Part shown: piece after piece, positions 1 through 13,600 of the stretch
Layout of the letters: every line of letters starts with the position of its first letter
Numbering within the stretch: the first letter of the stretch is position 1
Source of the DNA: Pardosa pseudoannulata
Lineage: Eukaryota > Arthropoda > Arachnida > Araneae > Lycosidae
Assembly (NCBI GenBank): GCA_032207245.1
Contig: CM063499.1
Location: 80,461,751-80,525,750, forward strand
DNA: 64,000 nucleotides
Reading direction: 5' to 3'
Notes under the pieces: model-generated
The model's database searches: none
What the model saw: only the letters and a program-made list of their open reading frames with translations
What the model was told of the DNA's origin: nothing
Program-made: the position numbers and the translations under genes

Positions 1-50
1 GCCCTCGTGTTGCAAAAAGTAGACCGTAGTGCTCCAAAACCTAACCAAAC
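1..50 (+). repeat. tRNA-derived SINE, 3' end only
   Basis: The window opens inside a copy of the SINE described at 433-609. The tail 'GTTGCAAAAAGTAGACCGTA' and the closing CCAAAACCTAACCAAACC run match the other copies. The 5' part is off the window. Confidence 0.8.
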
Positions 51-432
51 CTGATACAGCACAGGTTTTCATGTTCATTCCCTCATCTCTACCTTTGACT
101 GTTAAACCTGTCTTTTTTAGCAGCTCTTAAATAAAATTTAAGTTTTACTTGAAATTGCTGTTCTCTTTCATGGTGCCAAGACTGCTAGATTAATTAGGCT
201 TCTCCTTGCACAGCAAGCCTGGGCAAGTAAATACAATAGTGTCAAGTAATTAGAGGTAACTGGTGGATTAATTTTTGCCATTTTATATGTTTGTGTGTAC
301 TTTTTTTAGATTTAAAAAATAAATGTTTAGAAAATTCTCTGAAAGTACCACCAAAATATCAGGATAAAGTCAAGAAATGGACTTTAGCAATTCAGTAGTC
401 ACTTTAATGACATACTCACCAACTTAAAATTT

Positions 433-609
433 GCCGAACAATGGCTGATTGGTTAGTGTGCTGGCCTTCGGAACCAGAGTTTGTGGGTTCGAGTCCCACT
501 GTGGCATGGATGTTCGTAGCCGTTCGGTATTGGCTTTAAGCTGTAGGTCCCGGTCTCATTAGCCCTTGTGTTGCAAAAAGTAGACCGTAGCACTCCAAAC
601 CAAACCAGT
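433..609 (+). repeat. tRNA-derived SINE with target duplication
   Basis: The head looks like a tRNA. There is an A-box-like stretch after 'GCCGAACAATGGC' and a B box 'GGTTCGAGTCCC'. An anticodon arm 'CTGGCCTTCGGAACCAG' gives a tentative TCG anticodon (tRNA-Arg type). A unique tail and an AACC-rich end follow. It is flanked by perfect 14-bp direct repeats CCAACTTAAAATTT at 419-432 and 610-623, the mark of LINE-driven retroposition. At about 175 bp this is the full family length. It would be mobilised by a partner LINE that I cannot name. Confidence 0.9.
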
Positions 610-1206
610 CCAACTTAAAATTTTTAACTGTACATAATATAAATTTTAATAGTAATAAGATTTTTTGTCTGCCAAGATATGATTTTGAACCCTTTCAAAA
701 ATGCATTTTTAAAATGGATAGTTTGATTTAAAAATACAGGAAATTAATCTTGCCAATTCGAAAAACAGCTTTGTGAATATATCTATGCTGTGATGGTATC
801 TTATTGTTTTTCTATTCAAAGAAACCTCTTTCAGTGGCTCATTTTTACAACTTTCCTAGTCTGAAATGTAATGCTTTTACTGGTTTATATAAATCGTATG
901 TTCATGCACACAAGATAAAACAATTCAGTTCTTAAGCATTCTCTAACTGCTTGTACTGATGTCAGTGTTTTGCAATAAAATTCACATATAAACATACTAC
1001 TTTTTCAGTCTAAATATAAATTTTTTTGCTTTTACTGAAAGAAATTAGGTTTTTCAGACATCCTACTTTGGCAGTTCCAAATTTTCTTTATAAATTATGG
1101 TTTCTATTCTTGTATAATCAGTGTTTGGTTGATTTTCATTTGTTTTATGATTTCTGTATTCTTTTGTATGCAGTAATATACTTTCATAAGAAATTTCTTA
1201 TTATAG

Positions 1207-1260
1207 AAAGTCATCGCTATTAAAACTGATATCAGTCAGTGAAACTCGTCCTGAAACCAG
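1207..1260 (+). CDS. KNTC1: KNTC1 exon 1 of window
   Basis: This exon enters with one base that completes a codon, then gives 17 codons ending 'SVSETRPET', and leaves two bases (AG) for the next exon. The acceptor is TTATAG and the donor GTTTGT, a weak match to consensus. The frame is fixed by its join to exon 2, which completes an Arg codon. The preceding exon is outside the window. Confidence 0.82.
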
Positions 1261-4200
1261 GTTTGTTACAATTTATTTTTAAATTTATATTGGTATTTTA
1301 AATTTTTTCAGTATTTTCATAATATGTTTCTCCCCTAGATTGTTAAGTTTACTTAACAGAAGAAAATTCAAAGAAGCAGAAAAATATGCCAAAATGTGTA
1401 ATTTAGATGATGAAGTTAGTATTTTTTTATTTTATGCTTATTATAATTCATTGTATATATTTAGTTAAAAACAATTAAAATAAACAATTAAAATTTTTAG
1501 GTAGTTTACAAAACAAAAATCAGCTGCATGTTGAAAGATTATTCTCTCAACCCAAATGTTTCTAATCTTACTCAACAAGATATAGAATTTCTATGGAAAG
1601 AAGTTGAAGAATGCCTTAACAAGATAAAGGTAGGAATCAGTTCTGTTATTTGAAATGCCTGGTAATCCTTCTGGTCCCAATAACCTTGAAATATTATGTC
1701 CCAGCCAGATGGTCAAATATCTTATGTTTTTTCCCCTTTTGCTGTGAGTGCCTTTCACTGAATATGTTTTTTATCTTTGTATGTTATAGCTCTTTTCATA
1801 GATAATCTAGTGTCCTTACTACTTTTAACCCCTTTTAGGTTCATTTTATTTCATGATTATAGGTCAAAGAATATCAATTTTTATGCTTATTTTCATATAT
1901 ACATAGCTTTTTTAAACATAATATCATCATTCGTATACAAAATTTCCTAAATATTAATGCAAAAAAATCTGTTTAAATAAATGAGTAATTTACCCGTATA
2001 GTTAGCTTTCTATTCGTCAGAAATCTTTAGACTTCGGAGTCAATTAGGCTTAATTTTCATACATACATAGCTTTTTTAAACATAATAGCGTCATTTGCAT
2101 ACAAAATTTCCTAAATATTAATGTAAAAAAAATCAGTTTAAATAAATGAGTAATTTACATGTATAATTTGCTTTCTGTGCATCAGAAATCTTTAGACTTC
2201 GGAGTCAATTATGCTTATTTTCATATATACATAGCTTTTTTAAACATAATATCATCATTCGTATACAAAATTTCCTAAATATTAATGCAAAAAAATCTGT
2301 TTAAATAAATGAGTAATTTACCTGTATAGTTGGCTTTCTGTGCGTCAGAAATCTTTAGACTTCGGAGTCAATTCACACTAACTATAAATATTAAGCTTAG
2401 AATACCTAGCTTTTATCTTGAATTAAATTTTATTTATATCCTTTCCATTTACATAAATATTTATGAAATTATTAATCAAAATTTGATAGTGTATGATACA
2501 ATTTTAAACATGCTACTGCACAGAGTCCAACATCGCAATCTGGACAGTAGAACCCTGTTTCTCTCCTTACCTTCTTCCATCTGCTGTCTCTCTTTGAGCA
2601 GTAAATAATCTAGTAGCCAGAAAAATAAACAAAAGCATTTTATACTGTAAAAAGCACATGTGAGATAATTCAGCAAAGACTGATTGAACAGTGTAAAATT
2701 TCACAGTGCCCGAACTACACGCGGGATGAGCCAGAATGATACATTTCGCCTGTCCAAGTTCAGCTCGGGAAAACCCTTGAAGGGGTTAAGACCTTCCTGA
2801 TGGTAGGGATAGTTAGGAAATTTACCAACAGTTTGGTCTTAATATGGAGTGCAGATTGCAGTCAAAAGGGCATAATCAGATGTTAAACAACCCTGAAATA
2901 AAAAATTTAAACTACAGCTAATCATTTTTCATCATTGGGACATCATGAGTTATGTCCCAAAGCATTGTTATACATTATGTTGAAATTTTTTGTTATACAG
3001 AGTTTTAGAATTTCAACATTTTACATTTAATACTTTTTAGTTATGCTCACATTATAAAAATTTCATTATAATATATATTTTTCCACAATATATTAAAATC
3101 TTTGTTACATAGAGTTCAGACTGCAATAAAAAGATGACTTCTCTAGCAAAATGTTATAATGGTCTACTAATACACCAAATTTTTACTATATCTCATTCAA
3201 GTAAAAGAGGGAATGTGATTCATGCTTGATCATGCTTGATGACTTTCCTTCAATCTCAATTTGTGTAAATATGTTTACATTTCATTTTACTATTGCAGGT
3301 ACTTTTGAGGAGTAAGCCGAGACCTTTTATAATTTACATTGTTTAGTTTTTAGATTCAATATATATATACTATATCATGCGATCACAATTTTTTAAAATA
3401 TACAGTGGACTCTACTTAATCTGATCGTGGTTAATGTTATCAATCGCTTATTATTATCGAAATCACTGGGTCCCGATTTTCTCTATTCATTTGTATGTAA
3501 TAATTATCGCTTTATGGGATCATTACATCAGTTAATGTTATCAGTTTCAAAGCTCATTTTAACTGGCAAAGGAATATTCACAATATATTCAGAAGTAACC
3601 CATTATTTTCTTTCCTTTTGCTGTTTGAATTTCCAAGTATTTTCCCTCAACTACATAGGGAAATAGGGGATGAACAAAGGAGTGGGGTATTACATGTTAC
3701 CTAGAACTTTTCAGAAATACCCACACCCTGTTTTTTGTCAATGGTTGTCAGATAAGCAGAAGGCAACACATTCTTATCGGAAATGAGAATGAGCGTATTC
3801 ACACTGCGTATATCACCTTGCTCGCTTACATGCAGCTTGTCGATATGGAAACCAGAAAGTGAAATGATTTAACATTAAAATAAAAGATAGAAATTTTAAA
3901 TTGTTTTGACTGGTTACCAAAAATGCGTGAGCGCAATGCTTCAGTGCATTTACAATTTCTCAGCTTCTGTTGGCCAAAATGTTGAAAAATCATAATGAAC
4001 GTACTAGAAGAGATAAGCAAAATAAAAATACGGAGTGCAATAGTTTCTGCTTTGTATGTGTTGAAACGTGGGGTACAATACCACTCCGATGACTTTAAAA
4101 AACATTATGATTACTAATAATTTATCAATGCACTTGGAAAAAATTGTAGACAGTCAACAATTGATCAATTTTTTTTTAAATTATGTATACAAGTCTTATG

Positions 4201-4639
4201 TTTTAAAGGATAATATTCAGTATATAACAGGGTTCCCACAGTCCTTAAAAGTCCTTAAGAACTCCTTAATTTTAGCTTTCATTTTTAAGGGCCCTTAAAA
4301 CTACTTAATTTTCATCAAAGGTCCTTAAAATCTCCTAAATTTTTAATTAAATTGGAACACGATCAATTTCTCCATCAACGAGATCCTCCGTCGTCATATG
4401 ATTTCCTATCAGTTTCCTTATTTTTTCTTAGTTACTGATTTGACAGATAAATAATCTTTCATATACTTAAGTTTAAAGTATAAAGTCAGTTGCCCTTTCC
4501 TAATAGCTAACAGTAATGCAGATTTTAATTATTTCAGTTACTTATGGACGTTTAATTTTCCTTGCATTGAATGTAATAGAATAGTCTAAAACTTTCTTCT
4601 TCCCCAGGCAATGTTGGGTATAATCAGCTAGTATATGTG

Positions 4640-4690
<51 letters not shown>

Positions 4691-7600
4691 TAAACCCTCA
4701 GAAAGTACTGTTTATGTTTCTATTCATATTATATTTTTAGTTTGATCAGTCAAAAAACTTTAGATGTACATTTTTCAAAATTAATTTTTGTCAAATAGAT
4801 TTATCGTATATTAACTTTTAGCCATTTTTAAAAACTTAATTCTGAAATATTGTAGGGCATTTATTGAACATACCTTGTCTGGTTCATAATCATTAAAAAT
4901 GTTCCTCAGGAGATGTGTATTTCAAGTAGGTCCTTAAAAAAAGTTACTTTGGTCCTTAGAAAGTCCTTAAAAAGTCCTTAATTTTTGTTCTGGTAAAAGA
5001 GTGGGAACCCTGTATAAATATAGTGAGTTTTTTCATTTATTTTGAAATTTAGTACATGTGAATTAAAGAGGGGGTAAATTTATATAATTTTTTCATATCA
5101 TTTATTGTTTTCAATCGGCTACTGTTATCAAAATGATAGTGTCCCAAAGTGATTAAGCGGAATCCACTGTATTTCGTTTGATATTTTTATGTGTTTTTTA
5201 TAAAGATTTTCCCTTTATGTAGGATTTGGAGTTCATAAAATCTTGTATATCACTACTTGTACCTGAGATGGATGTAATGAGAAAATTTTTCACAGTCATC
5301 CATAACTGGGTAAGTGATTAACTTATGTTGGATTAAATATTTGATATTAACATGATCTTTTCAAGAAATCTGCTGGAAATACTTCTAGCAGACTTCCAGC
5401 TCTCGAGTTTTTTAGAATAGAATAGAATTAGGGTGGGGTTGCCCATAAGGGCACCAGCACTGCAGCCTAAGACCTATTGTACTGAAAAGCCCCCCATTCA
5501 CAGGAATAAAGAGTTCCAGCACAAGGTTAAGAAATATTAACCATTAATTCTCAGAGAGACCAATAGCTGAGATAAATCTCAACAGCAATTTAACCAGGAA
5601 GTTGAACAGCTCCTACGGCTCGATGAAGTGATAACCAAGAAATTCAAATCTCTTGGTGCAGTAGTAGTCACATTCACACAAAATATGTGATGAACTCTCC
5701 TCCACCATATGGCATCCCTTACATACTGGGCTATCCGTAATGCCAAAAATGTTGAGGTGTCTCTTAAGGCAACAATGGCCAGTCAACAGACCAATGGCCA
5801 CCCTTAGCTCTTTTCTACTGAGCTCATTAGCCCTCATCCAGGGATAACCCTGGTTGAGCTCCTTCTCAAGTTCTTTTAATTGTTTAGGACTGGGATCACT
5901 TATATGTGAGCCCGAAATTTTCCTTTAAGAACCTATAGTTTCTTAAGTGATCAAGCAGTTTGTGTCTTGGGACCTATGATCTCCTTGGTGTGAATGGAAA
6001 TCTGGACGTTATATTATAATTGTACTAGATGGTGGTTACATTCTGTTACATTTTTTAACAACACTCTATAGAATGTTGACCTTTTAATATACAATTTGAG
6101 TTTAAAGGTTTTATTTTAATTTTATAGTAGTCGGATCATGTAAATGACAGAATGTTTGAATCCTTCAAGAGCTCTGATTTATTGCATGCTCAGTGTTTAT
6201 ATTTGAACTTGTTTTGTAGTATATTTTGGGTCAGTTTTATTCTAGCCATTGTGGCAAAAGGAAAGAAATACTTTGACACCAAGATTTTTAAATTGATAGA
6301 AGAATCAGTTTGTGGAATGGAGAAAAGTAATTGTTCTAATACAAGCAGTAGTGAATCCAACTATTAACCCTCTGACTGCTCAATTTGTAAACCGAGATCT
6401 CTTTAAAAATTGCATTTTTTTTTGTTGTTGTTGTTGCATAGTTTAAGTACATATATAAATTGGAGAATTGAAATACTAACTTTGTTTCTAGAAAAGATTT
6501 TTTATATTGACTTTTATCCTGAGAAACTAAGCTTTCAGGAAAACTAATTTCAGATGTTATCACATAAAAAATTTATTTTTTAATAGATTTCAATTGAAAT
6601 ACAGTTAATTTCTATTTATAACATACTACTATAATCAGGGTTGGCATGATTTAAATCAGTTGATTTTTTTGAAAAAATCATTGATTTAAATCATTTTTTT
6701 TCACTTCTTTTAAAACCTATATTCCAAAGACAAGAGAATTGGGAAACAGTCAGCACAGTAATATCAATAAGTAAATAAGTGTAAATAGATAGCATGTGCT
6801 TTTCAAGAATTTAGGGGTTGTTATCAGAAAGCAGGGTTGGCATGATTTAAATCAGTTGATTTAAATCATGATTTAAATCTTGATTTAAATCAGTTGATTT
6901 TTTTTAAAAAATCATTGATTTAAATCATTTTTTTTTCACTTCTTTTAAAACCTATATTCCAAAGACAGGAGAACTGGGAATCAGTCAGCACAGTAATACC
7001 AATAAGTAAATAAGTGTAAATAGATAGCATGTGCTTTCCAAGAATTTAGGGGTTGTTATCAGAAAATATGTAGCAGAGGTAGTACAATGATTGATTATGA
7101 CTGGTTGAATTCATTTTATGTAATGGGAGGTAAAGAGAACTGAAATCTAGTTTGTCTACCAAATAACAACAGCTGTGGCTTCATCTGCTGGAATGGAAAG
7201 ACAGTTTTCTTCTTTTGGTATTGTTCGTTCTAGCCTTCGTAACCAATGAGGAGTGGATAAAGCATCAAAGCAAGTGTTTTTATTGACACAATTAAATCCA
7301 TAATTCGGTACTTAAAAAAATATTAAAATAATTGTGATTTGTTTTTTTAAATATATAGTTTGCTTTAAAAGAATATTTAATTTGTTCTTTTAATTGACAT
7401 CTTATTGAGTTTGCACTATCCAATTACAAAATAATAGAATGTATTTAGATTAAAATTTATATATTTAAGTTTAGGTATCAGTGTGCAGAATATACTAGAT
7501 AGATAAGATGTGACTTCTTATAACAAACTATTCTATGTACATTGCAAAGAACATAAAAACAATTAAAATTAGTATTCAGAAAAAAAAAATCTGATTTAAA

Positions 7601-10600
7601 TCAAATAAATCTGATTTTTTTTTTTTGATTTTTAAAAAAAAATTTTTTTTCCAACTCTGACTATAATTCTATTATCTGATATAACTGTAGTTCTAGTCAT
7701 ATAATTCTATTTATTACCTAATTAAATATCTAATACTGTATATAATTTATTCCACTGGTTAAACAGTGAAAAGGCGGAATGTGCTGGTTAATAAAGGAAG
7801 AAAAACACTTGTCTGCAAAAATTGCGGGATGAGCAAATTTTCCTACATTTGAATTGCCCGTGGAAATTGCGGGATGAGCAGTCAGAGGGTTAAGATGATT
7901 TTGAAATATTTGATTGTGTGGACAATAATGAGAACAATTAAAGTGCAAATGACTGGTAAATAGATATGAAACAATTTAATTCCTGGAGTCATTCATTTAT
8001 TAAGTTTACGGAATTATTCTGGAGATGTAGATTATTTGTACTGTATTAATTATCTCAATTCTTTTCTGCTGTATTAAATATTTTCAAAATTGAAATTCAT
8101 AAACTGAATTATTCTTCAATTTCTAGCTGTTAATTTTAGTTGTTTGATTATAAAATTAAAGATCTTTTTATAATTTCAGCTAATAGCCAACAATATCCAT
8201 GAGGCTGAAGACTTAATTAGCGAGGTATGTATATATTTTGTGTATTATCCAATTAAAAATGTGCCATTTTTTTTAGTTAAAATTTCAAAGTGAAATTTTT
8301 GTAGTGTACAATTCTAAATTTCTTTGAAACTTTATATCTCATTGCATTATTGAAATTTATCATAAAATAGAATTTCAAAAGCTAAAAATGTTTTAAGCTT
8401 CTAATTTTCAAACAAAGTATTAAAAAATTGTTTCATGTAATCTAAAAATTTTAAAGTCTTTTTAAACTATCTAAGTAGTTAGTATTTTGCAATATAGATT
8501 TTAAATATTCATTCTTTAAGTTCTCATTCTAATTTTAATTTTTGATAAAATATTACTTAAATCTTTGTATTGCACGATGAATGTTGGGAAGTCAAAATTT
8601 CATCTCTTATATAATAATAGCCTAAGTTATCTGTCCATCTGTCCTCGAATTTATGAAGCGGTTTGACCTGGAATTGGAAGAGGAATCCATGATTGGATTC
8701 TTGATGAGTTAGGGTTAGGAAAATTCAAAGTGAGTTCGAAAACGGTTTAAATTTACCTCTTTGCTTGTTTTTGATTGTTTAATGCCATTATTTCAAGCCC
8801 TATTTTCCTTGGTTAAGAGCAGGCGATTAAACTCATCAATTTATCACATTGTAAATAGATGAAAATAACATTTTTTTCTAGCATTATGACGTTATTCCTT
8901 TAATCATTTCCTTTTTTAAATTATTTAAATATCGTCTGCATTGTTTTCATACGTTTTATCACTAAACTTGGATATTACGTAAAAAAATTTCTTTTATATT
9001 TGGCTTAAATAATAGATTAGATATATATGTGGTAATTTAAAATTTAATCATTGATTATTTTTTTGTTGCAATGAAAATTTTATCATCGGTATTAACACCA
9101 AATTCTTTTCATAAAAGTGTAGGAGTCTATTTCATGGACTAATAAATATTTAGCGTTTAAGTTATATATCTTTGAAAATTAAGAAATTTTTTCGTTTGTG
9201 TGTTTGTCTTTTATACATAATCACATGGTTTGTAATCGATTCGCTAAATTTTGCATATCATTCATATATACTGGCGAATAATCACTTTCAGTATTAAGAC
9301 CTCTGCTGTCCATCTTATCACGTAATAGGACAAGATAAATTAAAGTTGGCAATAAACATTGGTCAGTAAAGATAAACAAATCATTGAGTGTATACCAGAT
9401 AATTCTCAGCAAAAAAAACAAACCATTTTTGTACCTGCCTCATAGGGTACTTTGCAATTTTGGAAAATTAAAAATTTTACTGATCCCGTCATATGACGGG
9501 CTATATGCTAGTTTATAAATAATTTTTCATCATTTTACAAATTTTTTAGAAATGGTTTTAACAAATTTTATGCTCAATTTTAAATATTTGACCTATTGTC
9601 TTCCTTAAATGTTTTTATTAACACATTTTTATTGTATTTAATTTTTAAGTTTTTGAGATAATTTTGTATTTTCTCTTAATCATATTTCTTTATGTGTATA
9701 TTTTACATAGTACTTAAGAGCAAAATATGTAATTAAATTAAATTTGAATATTTAATTTTATGCAGTTATGGTGTGGCTCTTTATAATATATAAAAAATTT
9801 GGGTACATTCCTCATTTTAATCATTTGGTATCCACCTTTGACATGGTGTATACACATTGAAATCATGCTATATTTTTGATTTAATCTCTTATGTAAATTA
9901 TATACTTTTTATATGTATTATGATTATTGGATTAAATAAATAGCTACACAATTTATGTTAAAATTTTTCAGGTAAATAAAAATGAAAATAAGTTAACTAC
10001 ATATAATGAATTGCCAGAATCTATCCGTTTCAAGTAAGTATCTTCAGGAGCTCTCTTCTGTTTTTCATAATTGCAATATTTTTATGGTGTTTTGACAATA
10101 CAGAGATGTGTAAACATTTTTTAAGACTATATAAAACAGTTCATGTGATAATGTACTTTGTTATAAAATCTAATTGATTTTAAAAAATAGTTTTTTTGAT
10201 AATTCTTATAGTGCATATGTGATGAATGAGTACTTGATTGTATTTTTAAACATTCAGTCATCTTTCCATTCATAATCAAGTCACCATTTTCCAATAATTT
10301 TTCCCGCTACATCTTGGCTGCTGCTGAATCGGCCATAAGCCCTACTTTCCAATCATTCATGAATAAACTGTTATTTGAAGGCAAATGTCTGATAAATTCA
10401 TAATTTTGAATTTGCCACTTTATTTGAAGTCTTTCAAAATCTTATGTGCCAAAGCAAATAAGTTTATTAAAACAAGGCTCTTTTTTATAGCAAAATTTTC
10501 TATAGATATTTAAAATATCTTTTTGCATGCGTGAAATGCTTTAATGAAAATTAATATTGAAACTTAAAAGTATTACATGTTTTAAATGAGTTTTGTATTT

Positions 10601-13600
10601 AAACACTGAAATAAATTCCTGTTTTTAAAATTTGTAGTTTTGTCCTATATTATTTCTAAATAGACCACATGAGGCCATGTGGACCTATAATTTCCCCTCA
10701 ATATCTTAGAATAAAACTAAATGTAGAAAAAAAAAGTTTTCCATAAAAATTTAACAGTCATATATAAAATAATCATTTGATTATTAGAATCTAGATTTAG
10801 AAACTTTTGCATGTGCAAAAAAAAAAAAAAAAAAAAAAAAAAGATCCCCAATAATTTTGCATAAATCTATCAAAATTATGTTATATTTAAGTTTTTAAAA
10901 GTAGAAACAAGATTGTGATAAAATAATTTGAATTTGTTTGTATTAAAACTAGAACTACCATGGCCATCATTCTGATGGTTTTCAAATTTCATACTTAGAA
11001 ATTTTATATAATTTATGTATTTTTCTAGAATTTTAAGACTCGACTTTTAATGAAATACAAGAATAGTTTAATATTCCTATTCAATTTCCACTCACCCACT
11101 TTAATTTCCATTATCATTATACTTATTTATACTAAGACCCACGAAAATGACAACTTTAACAATTTCAAAGTTGAATGATCCAAAGTATTTGGCAGCTGTT
11201 ATAAAGGGATGTGTTCTGCTCTGATTATGATTCAGTTTAGAATTAAACAGTCTAACTGGTAAATGTAATCAGGCTGCTATCATTATCAGTTGTACTTCTA
11301 AGAAATTACTTGGTGAAAAGTGTAATCTGTGAAAAGTTAAATGCACTACACTATAAATATACATGGTTTCCGTGCACCTGAAAAATCATGGATTTAGACA
11401 ATGGATTAATTTTGTCATAGAAAGTCTTGATTTTTCAAGTAAAATGAGTAAAAGTCATGGAAAGTCATGGATCCGCTAAACTACCGATTAAAAAAATGCA
11501 TTGAATTGTTTAATTCTATTTTTACTTGTCATTTGACTGAAGTTACTGAGTTTGGTATTTATGTATTATCCTATTGATCCTATTGCCAAGAAAAATTTGT
11601 TTACCAAGGAAACTCAAAGCAAGAAAGCTTAATGGGTGGGTAAATGTTATATTAGTCTGGTTTTTTTCTTAAATTGTAGATTAAAATTTTATTAATATAA
11701 TAATTATTTTTTAATAAAAATTAGTTAAGATTTTTGCATAAAATATAAGTTTATCTCTAGGGATATTGTATATAATCATTATAGGGTTATATTTGGCTAT
11801 TATTCATGGTCACCTGGATAATACCAAAGTACCCTGAATTCAAATTGGAAACATTTTGATTGAAAAATTGCTATATGATTAAACTTAGGTATGTAGATAC
11901 AACAATTTATTTTTATGTATGGGAATTTATTAACACTTATAAAGTAAGTTTATAGTTTTTTTATGATAAAATTGCTATAATTTCTCTAAAAACATATATT
12001 TTATTTGTATGTACATCAGAAGTTTTATTCATATATACTTTAACGAAAGCTTTTTAAAGTCATGGAAAATGATCTGCTAAATCAGGAAAAGTCATGAAAA
12101 GTCATAGATTTGAAAAATTTTATTTTGGCAGATACCCTGAATATAAATAAAAATTGGTTTTTTTTTAAATTAATAATCAATGACTTATTTTATTAAATGT
12201 TGTTATTGTTAAATTATATTCTTTTATTTACATTAACTAAGTTAAAGTTATAATGAAGGCAGGCTTGCAATTCCTTCACTTTTCTCACCTTTAGTCACTT
12301 TTAGTCACTTTTAATTAAACAGTCACTTTTTTCATGGCGTATCACAGCAAAAGTCTGTTGTTGAAAAAAGAAAATCTGAATTAATAACAAAATACTTTAA
12401 TAAAAGACCAAAAATGTGATGTTCTAATCTTATTTTTCTTATTAAAATGTAATTAGTCATATGGTTTCCAGAATTGAGTGATTTTAAAAAGTCGTAAAGA
12501 AGTTCCTGAAATCTAGATTTGTACTGAAATGTACATTTAATACATTAAAGTAATTTACGCCAAAGCACGCATTTCTCTTTTCTTTTTCTTCACATTTTTT
12601 GTTTAGATACTCTAATATAGCTATGTACATATTTCAAATCCTCATTAATATAGGCAGAAAATTGTGATTATAAAATTAATGTAGTGTATGTATTCAAATC
12701 TAATTTATAGATTTTCTTGAATAAAAAGCAATGTTGAGTTGTGTTAAACAAAATTTTTAACCTTTTTTTGTATTTGATGCTAAAATCATGCCTTGCATGA
12801 ATCATTTGATTTAGAGCTGAGATAAATAGAAAAATCTTAATAATAGCATCTGTAATGAAGAGGAGAAAAAACTAGCTTTTTTTTTCAATGTTTAGTCACT
12901 TTTTAGTCACTTATTCTGTGTTATTTGTCACTTTTCTCACCTTTTTCTAAGTACCTCAGCAGTTGCAAGCCTGTTCAAACATTCATGGCAGAGTAGCTAC
13001 TCCAGAACCATTAGTTTCAGCACAGAATGCTCTAAAGAAACTATAGTAGCTCCAAGACCCCCTAAACTGTATTCAACTGCAATGGGAACAAGTCATCTGG
13101 TGTGATGAATCTAGATTTACATTATTCCAGACCACTGGACATGTGTTTGTCTGGCATTGATGTTGACTGCCTGGTTCCAATCATAAAACATGGAGGGGCT
13201 TCTGTGATGGTATGGGCTGCAATATCATCCCATGGATTGGGGCCTCTCATTGTTTTGAGGGGGATGATTACACACGATCATTATTGAAGCATTCTTGCAG
13301 ATCATCTTCACCCTATGCTTCAGATTCTTTCCATTAGAACGTTTTGGGTTCCAAGATGACAACGTCTCTGTTCACACATGGTTACATGAGTATGATGATG
13401 AAGTGGAACATCTAACCTGGTGTCCTCAGTCTCCTGATCTCAATATCATTCAGTATTTGTGAGGTTATTTAGAGAACAAAATCTGTGTTCAGTTTTCTCC
13501 TCCACACACACTGAACTCGAAACGGCCGTTGTACGTAATGGATACGTAAATTCGTACCCATTCCGTAATGGTGCATAAAATTTTGATAAACTTTGTTCAA

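Larger units (their letters stand above)
3403..5169. mobile_element. pogo/Tigger-like DNA element, TA-flanked, with nested insertion
   Basis: Terminal inverted repeats are 'CAGTGGACTCTACTTAATC' on the left and, read on the other strand, 'CAGTGGATTCCGCTTAATC' on the right. Both are flanked by TA (3401-3402, 5170-5171), as in the Tc1/mariner-pogo group. The subterminal 'ATCAATCG'-like stretches are also mirrored. I find no intact transposase. The element was split by the CAG..CTG element at 4228-5012, so it is the older of the two. Confidence 0.75.

Noticed and set aside
433..609. tRNA gene
   Set aside because: A and B boxes are present, but the sequence continues into a constant tail and is repeated seven times with target duplications; it is a SINE.
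1884..2373. CRISPR-like or clustered direct repeats
   Set aside because: The 164-bp units are contiguous without spacers, and the genome is eukaryotic.
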